Shown: one piece after another, positions 8,761-17,374 of the stretch
Layout of the letters: each line of letters begins with the position of its first letter
Position numbering within the stretch: position 1 is the stretch's first letter
Source of the DNA: Desulfobacterales bacterium
GTDB lineage: Bacteria > Desulfobacterota > Desulfobacteria > Desulfobacterales > SpSt-501
Direction: 5' to 3'
Assembly (NCBI GenBank): GCA_030834695.1
Contig: JAUQXK010000145.1
Location: 1-64,000, forward strand
Length of the DNA: 64,000 nt
Made by a program: the position numbers and the translations under genes
Notes under the pieces: model-generated
Databases searched by the model: none
What the model was told of the DNA's origin: nothing
Seen by the model: the letters and a program-made list of their open reading frames with translations, nothing else

Positions 8761-10758
8761 ATGGAACTCGGGAATATTGTTGAATATATCGATCGGCAGC
8801 GCATCCTTTGCGCCGTGGTTTTGGAGATCAAAAACCAGCGGCTGAGACTGCTGACTGAAAATAACAAGGAGGTCAACCTCTCCGCCGGACGCCTCCTGCA
8901 CCGCGACAACGCACGCATCGACCCTGCGATCGGGAGAACCCGAATGGTCGACACGCTCAAGGCGGTCGCCCACAAGCGCAAAGCGCTGATCCCGAAGGTC
9001 ACCATTCGAGAGCTGTGGGAAGTATTGAATTCCGAGCAGCAATGGATCGACGTGGAGACCATGACGGCATTCTGCTTTCCCGACGCTCCGAACGGCGACC
9101 ACCGCTCGGCGGTGGTCCGGGCGCTGTTTGACGACCGCCTCTACTTCCGGTTCAATCCGGACCGGTTTTTTCCCAATTCCGAGGAGCAGGTCGAGCGCAT
9201 TTCAGCGCAGCGGGAGGCGGAGGCTCGGCGGAAGCGCGTCATCGAGGACGGTGGCCAATGGCTGCGCCGGGTTTTGGCTAACAACGGACGGGCGGGATCC
9301 GATAACGCTGAACAGGGCTGCGACGAATATCTGTCCGTCCTCAAATCCTACTACCTCTTCGAAAAGGAAAGCCCGGATTGCAGCCTGGCGTGCGGCATGT
9401 TGGAGCGCGCGGGTCTGGACGGAGCGGCCGACCTGTTTCCCGTTCTGGTCCAGCAGGGTGTGTTCACCGAAACAGAGAATATCGACCTGCTGCGTTTTGA
9501 CGTGCCGGTCGAGTTTTCGCCCGAGGTGCAGGCCCGGGCCGAGGCCCTGGCCGGTCTGGGCCAGATCGACCTTGCGGACAACCGCCGGCGCGACTTGACC
9601 CATCTCAACCTGTTCACCATCGACGGCCAATCCACCCTGGACTTCGACGACGCGCTGAGCCTTGAGACCACCCCCGAAGGGATTTGCCTCGGGATTCACA
9701 TCGTGGACGTCGCCCATTTCGTGCAGAAGGGCGGACCGGTGGATCTGGAAGCCCAGCAACGCGGCAGCTCCATCTACATGGCCGACCAGAAGGTTTCAAT
9801 GCTGCCGACGAGCCTGGCCGAAGGTCTGTGCAGCTTGAAGGCCGGAGCGATCCGGCCGGCCATCAGCACCATGATCGATTTGACCGCCGACCTGGATATT
9901 CTGAGGTATCGTCTTTTTCCCAGCTGCGTACAGGTCAAGGACCAGCGTACCTATTTTGATGTGAACCTGGCCGCGGACCAGGATCCAAAAGTCATGCAGC
10001 TGCGCAGCATCGCACGCAAGTTCCGCGAGAGCCGGCTGGCGGCCGGTGCGGTCCACATCTCCGTTCCGGAGATCAACCTCTGGATCGGAGACACCGGCGA
10101 GGTCAACCTCAACCGGGTGAACCGGGAGAGTCCGGGGAGAATGCTGGTGGCGGAGATCATGATCATGGCCAATTGGCTCATGGCCCGATTTCTCGCCGAA
10201 CACCGCATGCCGGCGGTGTTTCGTTCCCAGCCCGATCCGCGCGAACGGCTTTACCGCGGAGAGGAGGGAAGCCTTTTTCAACACTGGATGCAGCGCCGCC
10301 TCCTGAATCGTTTCGTGCTGGGCCACGCGCCGGAAAAGCACTCTGGGTTGGGATTGAACGCTTACGTGACGGCGACCTCTCCGATCCGCAAATACTTCGA
10401 CCTGGTTACGCAGCGGCAGGTGCGGGCCGCACTCGGCCTTGAGGAGCCATACTCGACCGAGGACATCGACGCCATTATTCAGACGCTGGAGTCGCCCATG
10501 AGCCATGTGGCCCGACTTCAGGCCGGCCGCCAGCGTTATTGGCTCTTGAAATATCTTGAGCAGCGGGTCGGGCAAAAGGCGGAAGCGATTGTCTTGGTGC
10601 GGCGCCGGAACAGTTATCAGGTGCTGCTGACCGACTATATGCTGGAATGCGATCTGGCGATCACCGGCTTCAGCGATCTCAAACCCGAGGATCTCGTCCA
10701 GATCACCCTGCAGAAGGTCGACGCGCGCAGAGACTCTATCGCGATCACGATCGGATAG
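8761..10758 (+). CDS. RNB-domain 3'-5' exoribonuclease (RNase II/R family)
   Basis: A 665-residue RNase II-family protein that should degrade single-stranded RNA from the 3' end. The central RNB domain (about residues 280-570) holds the Mg-binding aspartates in FTIDGQSTLDFDDALS, the conserved GIHIVDVAHFV, and the substrate-channel segment YVTATSPIRKYFDLV. The N-terminal 200 residues do not show the clear cold-shock domains of RNase R, and the C-terminal part after 590 is a short S1-like segment. The family resembles the RNB proteins of deltaproteobacteria and cyanobacteria more than E. coli RNase II or R. The start at 8761 is set by the promoter and by domain alignment. Upstream codons overlap the divergent ABC gene. 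The mRNA appears leaderless. Confidence 0.88.
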   Translation: MELGNIVEYIDRQRILCAVVLEIKNQRLRLLTENNKEVNLSAGRLLHRDNARIDPAIGRTRMVDTLKAVAHKRKALIPKVTIRELWEVLNSEQQWIDVETMTAFCFPDAPNGDHRSAVVRALFDDRLYFRFNPDRFFPNSEEQVERISAQREAEARRKRVIEDGGQWLRRVLANNGRAGSDNAEQGCDEYLSVLKSYYLFEKESPDCSLACGMLERAGLDGAADLFPVLVQQGVFTETENIDLLRFDVPVEFSPEVQARAEALAGLGQIDLADNRRRDLTHLNLFTIDGQSTLDFDDALSLETTPEGICLGIHIVDVAHFVQKGGPVDLEAQQRGSSIYMADQKVSMLPTSLAEGLCSLKAGAIRPAISTMIDLTADLDILRYRLFPSCVQVKDQRTYFDVNLAADQDPKVMQLRSIARKFRESRLAAGAVHISVPEINLWIGDTGEVNLNRVNRESPGRMLVAEIMIMANWLMARFLAEHRMPAVFRSQPDPRERLYRGEEGSLFQHWMQRRLLNRFVLGHAPEKHSGLGLNAYVTATSPIRKYFDLVTQRQVRAALGLEEPYSTEDIDAIIQTLESPMSHVARLQAGRQRYWLLKYLEQRVGQKAEAIVLVRRRNSYQVLLTDYMLECDLAITGFSDLKPEDLVQITLQKVDARRDSIAITIG

Positions 10759-10762
10759 GGGG

Positions 10763-10855
10763 CATGGAGCATGGGGCAGCGGGCATAGGGGAAAAACGGC
10801 CTTAGAGCATACTTGTTCCCTTTGCCCTCTACGCGTTGCCCTGTGCTTTTTTATT
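10763..10855. repeat. imperfect inverted repeat built of GGGCA words, possible bidirectional terminator
   Basis: Between two convergent genes, the left part carries GCATGGGGCAGCGGGCATA and the right part carries the approximate reverse complement (CCCTTTGCCC, GTTGCCCTGTGC), with 23-base arms and several mismatches. A run of six T follows the right arm on the plus strand. Very similar words recur at 60.44-60.50 kb. It probably ends transcription of the RNB gene. Confidence 0.5.
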
Positions 10856-11330
10856 TCACGCAGATGACTCGCCCGCCCGTGATGCGTTGCAGCTCTTGAG
10901 GGGTCAGATGGAAGACCGCCGTTGGAGATCCAGCGGCCGCCCATATGCAGGAATATGGCAGCAGGTCTTCATCGATGAATACGGCCAGCGGGTGGGGATG
11001 GCCAACCGGCGGGACTCCCCCGATGGCATAACCTGTCTTCGCGCGTACGAAATCGGCATCCGCTTTCCGGGCGGGCTCGCCGATCAGTTGGGCCAAGGCG
11101 GCCTCGTTGACCCGATTGGCGCCGCTGGTGATCACGAGGATGGCCTGCTGGCTTGCGGAACCTTTGAATACAAGCGACTTGGCGATTTGTCCCACCTCGC
11201 AGCCGACCGCCCTGGCGGCGTCTTCGGCGCTGCGGGTCGTCTGCTCCATCTCTTGCACGCGTTGCTTCAACCCCAGCCCGTCCAGGACTTCCTGAACCCG
11301 GCGGGCATTCGGGCTCGTTAAATTTGTCAT
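10851..11330 (-). CDS. YbaK/EbsC-family aminoacyl-tRNA deacylase
   Basis: This 159-residue protein is a single YbaK/ProX domain. The family hydrolyses mischarged tRNAs, for example Cys-tRNA(Pro), acting in trans in the cytoplasm. Visible family features are KSLVFKG with the conserved lysine, the ITSGANRVNE strand, and the GYAIGGVPPVGH loop followed by VFIDEDLL. The start at 11330 has a good Shine-Dalgarno sequence (AGGCGAGG). The frame is open upstream to 11363 without family similarity. Substrate specificity cannot be told apart within the family from the sequence alone. It diverges from the TetR gene and shares an AT-rich intergenic region with it. Confidence 0.88.
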   Translation of the reverse strand: MTNLTSPNARRVQEVLDGLGLKQRVQEMEQTTRSAEDAARAVGCEVGQIAKSLVFKGSASQQAILVITSGANRVNEAALAQLIGEPARKADADFVRAKTGYAIGGVPPVGHPHPLAVFIDEDLLPYSCIWAAAGSPTAVFHLTPQELQRITGGRVICVK

Positions 11331-11445
11331 TTCCTCGCCTTTGCAATGACTGTTCGAGAGCAAACAGGAAAGATTGCACTTGACTAAATATGAAACAGTT
11401 AATAAAAGTTGTTTTGATCAATAAATATTATTCAGGGTGACGCAC

Positions 11446-12096
11446 ATGGGGATTCAGGAACGCAAAGAGCGTGAAAAAGAACGCCGTCGGCAACAGATCA
11501 TGGTCGCCGCCAAAAGGGTATTCTCGGAGAAGGGCTTCAGCAAGGCCACGATGGAAGACATCGCCCAGGAGGCCGAACTCAGCCCCGGCACCCTTTATCT
11601 CTATTTCAAAAACAAGGAAGAGCTTTATGCCTCGCTTTCACTGCGCATCCTGCAGTACCTGCTGCTGCGCATCGAGCATGTCAACGCTCTGAAACCGGCC
11701 GGCCCGGATGAAAAGCTCAAGGCTCTCATGGAGGCCATGCACGACGTCTATGAGTTCGACCCGCTGATTATTATAAACATGTTCCACCTGCAGTCGAGCG
11801 ACACGCTGAAAAACCTGACTCCCCAGCTGCTGGATGAGATCAAGGACCTCATCGGCAAATCCATGGGATCGATCGTAAAGATCTTCCGGGATGGGGTAGC
11901 GAAGGGGTTGTTCATCGACCGCCATCCGGTCGCCCTGGCGGACACGTTCTGGTCCTTGTTTTCGGGTGTGATCCTGTGGATGACCAGCAAGAAGATGATC
12001 AGCGAGGGCAAGGACCACATCAAAGAGACGCTCGTGCTCGCTTTCGACCTTTTCTACCAGGGAATTCAAGTGAAAGCGACGGACGGCTCGGATTGA
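11446..12096 (+). CDS. TetR-family transcriptional regulator
   Basis: A 216-residue repressor-type regulator. The N-terminal helix-turn-helix (about residues 15-60) is typical: AAKRVFSEKGFSKATMEDIA, then ELSPGTLYLYFKNKEELY. The C-terminal ligand domain is not assignable to a known effector. ATG 11446 is preceded by AGGG eight bases upstream; a GTG nine bases earlier is possible. The 115-base AT-rich upstream region contains a TTGACT at 11380-11385 with a weak -10 near 11402, and a spaced AAACA/TGTTT inverted pair that could be an operator. Control of itself and of the divergent ybaK-type gene is likely, but not demonstrated. It ends 15 bases before the convergent HAD-AIR synthase gene. Confidence 0.9.
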   Translation: MGIQERKEREKERRRQQIMVAAKRVFSEKGFSKATMEDIAQEAELSPGTLYLYFKNKEELYASLSLRILQYLLLRIEHVNALKPAGPDEKLKALMEAMHDVYEFDPLIIINMFHLQSSDTLKNLTPQLLDEIKDLIGKSMGSIVKIFRDGVAKGLFIDRHPVALADTFWSLFSGVILWMTSKKMISEGKDHIKETLVLAFDLFYQGIQVKATDGSD

Positions 12097-12111
12097 GTTC
12101 CCTCCTCGGTT

Positions 12112-13740
12112 TCACGACCGCCGCTCTCCAGCAAAAAGCCGTGCGATTTCATCCACTTCAAACGACCGCCAGCGGGCCGGCCGCCCATTTTTAAAAGCCC
12201 GAACGCCGCGGCCGCGCGCCGCCACCTCGCCGATCACCGCCACGCGGATGCCCTTGCGCTGCAACTGCGCCTTCAGACGGCCCGAGTTCCTCGGCCGGCA
12301 GCAGATCAGCAGGCTGCCCGATCCGATCAATCCGAGGGGATCGAACCGGAGCAGGCGGCTGAGCGTGCGGGTTTCCGGGAAGATCGGGATGCGGTCCACG
12401 TTCACCCGTAATTCGAAGCCGCCGGCCGAGCTCAGCTCCTCCAGGGCGGTGGCGACGCCGCCTTCGGTCACATCGTGCATGGCACTGGTGCCTTCGACGG
12501 CGGCGATAGCGGCCTCCGGCAGGATACTGATGCAGTCTAGGAAATCGCGGCAGGATTGAATCGCGCCTGCGGTCATGCCCAAGGCCTTGAGCTTTCGCCC
12601 GAACTCGCGGGCGATAATGGCGGTGCCTTCCACGGCCACGGCTTTGGTCAGCAGGATGCAGTCGCCGGAGCGCATGCGGCGCTTGTCGATCAGGTCGCGG
12701 CGGCGGACGGTGCCGGCCATCATGCCGGAGACCACCGGGCGGCGGACGGCATCGGTGATCTCGGTATGGCCACCGCACAGGGTGATGCCCCAACGGCGCG
12801 TCAATTCCTTCAGCTCGCGGACCACGCACCAGATGGTGGACGGCGTGCTGCCGGGCGGGAACAGGAGCGTCGTCAACAGCCAGCGGGGGGCGGCTCCGGC
12901 CGTCGCAATATCGTTGGCATTGACCAGCACCGCATACTGCCCGATCGCATCGGTGGCGAAGGTGATGGGATCGGATTTCAAGACCAGCACTTCTTCCTGG
13001 GTTACATCCACGGCGGCGATGTCTTCGCCGACCCCCGGGTTGATGAGCAGGGACGGGTCTTCGAATTTAAACTCGGCGAGGAATTCCTTCAGCAGATCGT
13101 TGGGGAGCTTACCGGAGGGAAGCGCCATCCCCATTCGCAGGATGTTCGTCACCCGGCTGATGTCGCTGATTTGAAAGTGGGCAGGCGGTGGAATCCCGGG
13201 TTGCGAAGGTCCATTGGATACCAAGACCGTGACGGCTCCGGCCGCGGCGGCCCGGTCCAGCAGCGCGCACTCGGCAGATACCACCAGGACCTCTCGGACC
13301 GGGACGTGCATGGTCTTCGCAGCCATCCGGAACGGATTTCGGCCGCGACCGATGGAAAGAAGCTCTTCCCGCAAAATGAACGGACCGACAGCTCCTCCCA
13401 GCGGCGGCCGCACGCGCTTGAAAAACCGATCGACCGCCTTGCGCCCGTACCGACTCAAGACCGCTGCCGAAAGGCTCTTGGAACGCAGGGCGGCGAATAG
13501 GGGCCTTGCGGCCGGGTGCAGCCGCCATTCAGCTGCCGCCGCCAGCTCCCGGCGATCCAATTCGCCCCATGCCGGACGCCGGCGTGACGCCTTTTTTAAG
13601 CCCTGGATGAAATCGGGCAACGAGACGTCGCCCGGGCCGGCAATGGCCGATTGGCGTAGCCGCTCATCCGGACATGCGAGCGTCCCCTCCAAATGGAACA
13701 AAACAGCTGAAATGCGAAACGGCTTGTTCGTCATCATCAT
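12112..13740 (-). CDS. HAD-like domain fused to AIR synthase (HypE/SelD/ThiL-type) domain
   Basis: A 542-residue two-domain protein. Residues 1-200 resemble a HAD phosphatase, but motif I reads AVLFHLEGTLA, so the nucleophile aspartate is histidine and the second acid is glutamate; codon CAT at the nucleophile is clear in the DNA. Later HAD-like elements are VLVVSAE and VTVLVSNG. Residues 215-540 are an AIR synthase-type domain (ATP-binding GVGEDIAAVDV, ITLCGGHTEIT, HDVTEGGVATALEEL), most like HypE-type and archaeal AIRS proteins, without the C-terminal cysteine tail of HypE. It probably binds or transfers a phosphate group. Substrate is unknown. The start is chosen among three consecutive ATGs; 13752 is also possible. 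No hyp gene is adjacent. Confidence 0.75.
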   Translation of the reverse strand: MMMTNKPFRISAVLFHLEGTLACPDERLRQSAIAGPGDVSLPDFIQGLKKASRRRPAWGELDRRELAAAAEWRLHPAARPLFAALRSKSLSAAVLSRYGRKAVDRFFKRVRPPLGGAVGPFILREELLSIGRGRNPFRMAAKTMHVPVREVLVVSAECALLDRAAAAGAVTVLVSNGPSQPGIPPPAHFQISDISRVTNILRMGMALPSGKLPNDLLKEFLAEFKFEDPSLLINPGVGEDIAAVDVTQEEVLVLKSDPITFATDAIGQYAVLVNANDIATAGAAPRWLLTTLLFPPGSTPSTIWCVVRELKELTRRWGITLCGGHTEITDAVRRPVVSGMMAGTVRRRDLIDKRRMRSGDCILLTKAVAVEGTAIIAREFGRKLKALGMTAGAIQSCRDFLDCISILPEAAIAAVEGTSAMHDVTEGGVATALEELSSAGGFELRVNVDRIPIFPETRTLSRLLRFDPLGLIGSGSLLICCRPRNSGRLKAQLQRKGIRVAVIGEVAARGRGVRAFKNGRPARWRSFEVDEIARLFAGERRS

Positions 13741-13861
13741 GTGATCGCCCATCCGCTCGCTTTTATGCCACTGCCCCTCGGATCGATCAAGCACTAAAAA
13801 GGGATCGGGGTGGTCGATTTCCGCTCAAACCGCCCGCCTCGCTTTCAGCCGTCACCGGGTT

Positions 13862-13890
13862 TTGACAAGTATAGATTTCGCCGATATGGT
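13862..13890 (+). promoter_or_regulatory. near-consensus sigma-70 promoter, almost leaderless
   Basis: A perfect TTGACA -35 (13862-13867), a 17-base spacer and the -10 box TATGGT (13885-13890) predict a start near 13896-13897. That is only five or six bases before the ATG of the following radical SAM gene, which has no Shine-Dalgarno sequence. Confidence 0.65.
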
Positions 13891-13901
13891 CTTCTATCGT
13901 A

Positions 13902-15581
13902 ATGAAAATTCTACTGATCTATCCGTATTTTCTCGATCAACGGCTGAGCATGGACGACATTCAATCCCCGCCGATGGGGGTTTTCTACGTGGCGGCCGCA
14001 TTGAAGGCGCACGGCTACGATGTGGAGGTGCTGAACTGGCACGACCGCGAGATCCCGCCGGAGCGCATTGAATGCGCGTTGCGGGAGAAGCGGCCGCAGG
14101 TGATCGGGTTTTCCATTCTGCACGCCAACCGCTGGGGAGGGATCGAGATCGCCCGCATCGCCAAGCGAATCGATTCCGCGGTCACGATCGTCTTCGGCGG
14201 GGTGGGGGCCACCCATCTCTGGGAGCATTTTCTGCAGCACTTCCCGGAAGTCGATTTCATCGTTCTTGGGGAAGGGGAAAACACCTTCCTGAACCTGGTG
14301 GACCGACTCGCCGGGAGCGCATCCGTCGATTGGGCCTCCATCGCGGGGATCGGTTTTAGAAAGGACGGCCGGCCCTTCCGGACGGTTGCAGCGGAGCCCG
14401 TCCGCGATCTGGACGCGCTGCCCATGCCGGCCGACTACTTCGATTTTGCGCATCTGTCTCTGACCCGCGGCTGCGGGTCGGACTGCCGTTTCTGCGGGTC
14501 TCCCGACTTCTGGGGGCGTCGGGTCCGGTATCACTCGGCGGACTACTTCGTGGAACAGCTTGCGGCGTTGCAGGGGAGAGGCCGCCGCTTCTTTTTTGTG
14601 AGCGACGACACGTTTACCTTGAACCGGCGTCGGGTGATCGACGTCTGCCGCCAGATCATCCAGCGCCGGCTCGGCATCCAGTGGGCCGCCATTTCGCGCG
14701 TCGATGCCGTGGACGAGGAGATGCTGGCCTGGATGCGCCGGGCGGGCTGCACCCAGATCAGCTACGGGGTGGAGAGCGGCTCGGCCGAGGTCCGCCGGCG
14801 GCTGAACAAGAGGATCGACGATCGGCAGATCATCGAGGCCTTTGCACGGACCCATCGTTTCGGCATCATGGCCCGGGCTTATTTCATATACGGCTGTCCC
14901 GGCGAGAGCTTTACAACCATCCAGGACACCATCGATCTGATGCAGATCATTAAACCGCTCGCCGCCGTTTTTTACATCCTCGACCTTTTCCCGGGAACGG
15001 CGCTGTACGAGGATTTCAAGCGCCGCCGCCATGTGACCGACGCCATCTGGCTGAAGCGGGTCGAGGATATCATGTACTTCGAAACCGACCCGGGCCTTTC
15101 CGCCGATCGGGTCATCGAGTTCGGCCGGATGCTTCGGGAAAGCTTCTACGGCAGCCTGACCGGGTTTGTGCAGGCCCTCGCCCCGATCGATCAGCCCGAT
15201 TTCTACCCGCTGCATGCCGATTTTTTCTCGCGGCTGGCCATGACCTTCGACCAGGGCGACTATGCGCGGATCGATGCCATTCCGGGCAAGCCGCAGCTGG
15301 CGGAAGCCCTTTATCGGCGGGCATTGTCCTACCACCCCGATGCGCGCGCTTACCTGGGGCTCGGGATTCTGAACCAAAAGGCCGGCCGCCATACCGCTGC
15401 CGCGGACTTTCTGACTACCGGGCTGTCGCATTTCCCGGAAGATGAGCCGTTGCGGGCATGCCTGGCGGTGAGCCTGATGAATCTGGGCCAGTATCAAGAA
15501 GCGCTGGGCTTGCTCGAACGCTGTCCGAACCAGCCGCAGGCGCAACAGCTGGCCACGGCATGCCGGCAGGCAATGACGTGA
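13902..15581 (+). CDS. B12-binding radical SAM protein with TPR-like C-terminus
   Basis: The 559-residue protein begins with a cobalamin-binding domain (MKILLIYPYFLDQ, IVFGGVGATHLW, VLGEGENTF), followed by a radical SAM domain with the cysteines in LTRGCGSDCRFCGSPDFWG at about residues 190-205. Later elements YGVESGS and YGCPGES are typical of the superfamily. The last 100 residues (from about 455) form TPR-like helical repeats, for example EALYRRALSYHPDARAYLGLG, which suggests a protein partner. The reaction is unknown. ATG 13902 is the only sensible start and lies almost on the predicted transcription start. It is a second, distant paralogue of the radical SAM protein at 1.3-2.8 kb. Confidence 0.87.
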   Translation: MKILLIYPYFLDQRLSMDDIQSPPMGVFYVAAALKAHGYDVEVLNWHDREIPPERIECALREKRPQVIGFSILHANRWGGIEIARIAKRIDSAVTIVFGGVGATHLWEHFLQHFPEVDFIVLGEGENTFLNLVDRLAGSASVDWASIAGIGFRKDGRPFRTVAAEPVRDLDALPMPADYFDFAHLSLTRGCGSDCRFCGSPDFWGRRVRYHSADYFVEQLAALQGRGRRFFFVSDDTFTLNRRRVIDVCRQIIQRRLGIQWAAISRVDAVDEEMLAWMRRAGCTQISYGVESGSAEVRRRLNKRIDDRQIIEAFARTHRFGIMARAYFIYGCPGESFTTIQDTIDLMQIIKPLAAVFYILDLFPGTALYEDFKRRRHVTDAIWLKRVEDIMYFETDPGLSADRVIEFGRMLRESFYGSLTGFVQALAPIDQPDFYPLHADFFSRLAMTFDQGDYARIDAIPGKPQLAEALYRRALSYHPDARAYLGLGILNQKAGRHTAAADFLTTGLSHFPEDEPLRACLAVSLMNLGQYQEALGLLERCPNQPQAQQLATACRQAMT

Positions 15582-15799
15582 GGGGAAAAGGAGAAGGAGA
15601 TGGCTGCTCGATAGAAGCGATGGCCAACGGCCGCCACTTCGGATCATGCGTCCATCGGTCGTTGCACGGCCCCTGAAGCTGTGGTATTCAAAAAAAATCT
15701 ACGATTTTCCAATCCAGCTTTGGCTCGGAGGTCCGCCGGCGGACGACCCGCATTTTTGCGCCGGACCCTTACCCCCCGAGAAAGGATCGCGTTCAGTCA

Positions 15800-17170
15800 A
15801 TGAGCTCACTAAAAGCATCCAACGGCGTCGTGGACGCCATATGGAAACTGCTGGCATCGATCCAACTGACGATCGTCCTGCTGATGTCGCTGGCGGGAAC
15901 GTCCATCATCGGGACCCTCATCCCACAGAACAGTGAACCGGCCGCGTATGTGGCCGCCTTCGGCGAGACCCTCTTTCGTTTCTTCTCCGTGCTGGGCCTC
16001 TTCGACATGTATCATTCCTGGTGGTTCCAGATCCTGATCGTGCTTCTGGCCGCCAACGTCGTCGTGTGTTCGGCGGACCGCCTGTCGGCCGGCCGCCGGA
16101 TCCTGTTCGTACGCCAACCCGCGTATCAGGCCGCCCGGTTCCGAAGTCTTCCGGATCGCGAGGCGTTCACCGAGGAACGCGGGCCGGAGATTCTGCGGGC
16201 CCTCTACGAGCCGTATGTTTCCAGGAAGGCGCGCGCCGTCCACATTGAGACGACCGAAGATGGGTTTCGGATGTTCGGTGAAAATGGTCGCTGGACGCGC
16301 TTCGGGGTCTATGCGGTGCATCTGAGCGTGGTGCTGTTGCTGATTGGCGGGTTGATCGGCTCCATTTTCGGATTTGACGGGTTCGTTACCATCCCGGAAG
16401 GCGATACCGTTCAGCAAATCTCGCTGCGCAGCACCGGCGAGCGGCTGCGCCTGCCGTTTGCCATCCGTTGCGACGACTTTGATGTGAGTTTTTATGAAAC
16501 CGGCGCACCCAAGGAATTCCGGTCCAGTCTGACGCTGCTCGAAAACGGCCGGCCGGTGCTTCAAAAAGAGATCATCGTCAACGACCCGCTGCGCTATCAG
16601 GGCATCAGCATCTTCCAGTCGAGTTACGGGACGGTACCGTCGCGGGAAGCGGTTTTGAGCTTCACCAGCCGTGGCACGGGCATGGTGTATACCCAAGAGA
16701 TGAAGGTCGGGCAGGAGGCGCACCTCCCCGAAAATCTGGGAACCTTTGTGCTGGCCGAGCTGCGGCATCAGACGCAGTTCAAAGGACATCCGGTCGGGGA
16801 CGCATTCATCGGGCGGCTGACGACGCCGGACGGCACCGCGCAGGAGGTGGTGCTGCCGATCCGATTCCCGACCTTCGACCGCATGCGGCGGGGGGAGGTC
16901 GTCATCGCGGTCGACCAGTTCAAGGAAAAGCATTACACCGGTCTGCAGGTAAACAAAGACCCGGGAGTGGACGTGGTCTACAGCGGTTTTATCTTGATGA
17001 TCCTGGGCTGCTATGTGACCTTTTTCCGCTCCCACCAGCAGGTATGCGTCGAGGCCGTGCGCAAAGGCTCCGGGGCGCTGGTGACGATCTATGGCACGGC
17101 CAACAAAAACAAGGCGTCCATGCAGCGTCGGATTCAGCGGCTGGCTATCGCCCTCAAAGAAATGAAATAA
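15800..17170 (+). CDS. resB: ResB/Ccs1-like cytochrome c biogenesis protein
   Basis: A 456-residue membrane protein of system II cytochrome c maturation, which with CcsA/CcsB carries heme across the membrane and attaches it to apocytochromes. Membrane helices are visible near residues 18-38 (SIQLTIVLLMSLAGTSIIGTL), 70-90, 170-190 (LSVVLLLIGGLIGSIFGF) and 395-415. A large periplasmic domain lies between the third and fourth helices, containing RYQGISIFQSSYG, a ResB hallmark. AAAGGA lies about 15 bases before ATG 15800. It is followed by ccsB across a 204-base gap holding a repeat. Proximity to the multiheme qrcA fits its role. Confidence 0.9.
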   Translation: MSSLKASNGVVDAIWKLLASIQLTIVLLMSLAGTSIIGTLIPQNSEPAAYVAAFGETLFRFFSVLGLFDMYHSWWFQILIVLLAANVVVCSADRLSAGRRILFVRQPAYQAARFRSLPDREAFTEERGPEILRALYEPYVSRKARAVHIETTEDGFRMFGENGRWTRFGVYAVHLSVVLLLIGGLIGSIFGFDGFVTIPEGDTVQQISLRSTGERLRLPFAIRCDDFDVSFYETGAPKEFRSSLTLLENGRPVLQKEIIVNDPLRYQGISIFQSSYGTVPSREAVLSFTSRGTGMVYTQEMKVGQEAHLPENLGTFVLAELRHQTQFKGHPVGDAFIGRLTTPDGTAQEVVLPIRFPTFDRMRRGEVVIAVDQFKEKHYTGLQVNKDPGVDVVYSGFILMILGCYVTFFRSHQQVCVEAVRKGSGALVTIYGTANKNKASMQRRIQRLAIALKEMK

Positions 17171-17230
17171 CTTTCATCGGCATTGCCGTGAATTAGCCTT
17201 ATCAATCGTCTCGTAATTGTTTTTTACATT

Positions 17231-17313
17231 GTCATTCCGGCGGTCCCTTAGCCGGAATCCATTGAAGTCAGATAAGAGTGGCTTTCTGGATGCCGGTTCA
17301 TGTCCGGCATGAC
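17231..17313. repeat. small dispersed-type palindromic repeat with two hairpins
   Basis: The 83-base element has outer arms GTCATTCCGG and CCGGCATGAC (one mismatch when paired). Inside are two hairpins: TTCCGGC with GCCGGAA, and TGCCGG with CCGGCA. This layout is that of the GTCATTCCGG-type intergenic repeats common in deltaproteobacterial genomes. It lies between resB and ccsB. No second copy is present in this window. Confidence 0.7.
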
Positions 17314-17374
17314 GGTACCATTTCGGAAAGACTAATAAGAGACCAAACATCCAAAATCCAATCAGGATCATACC

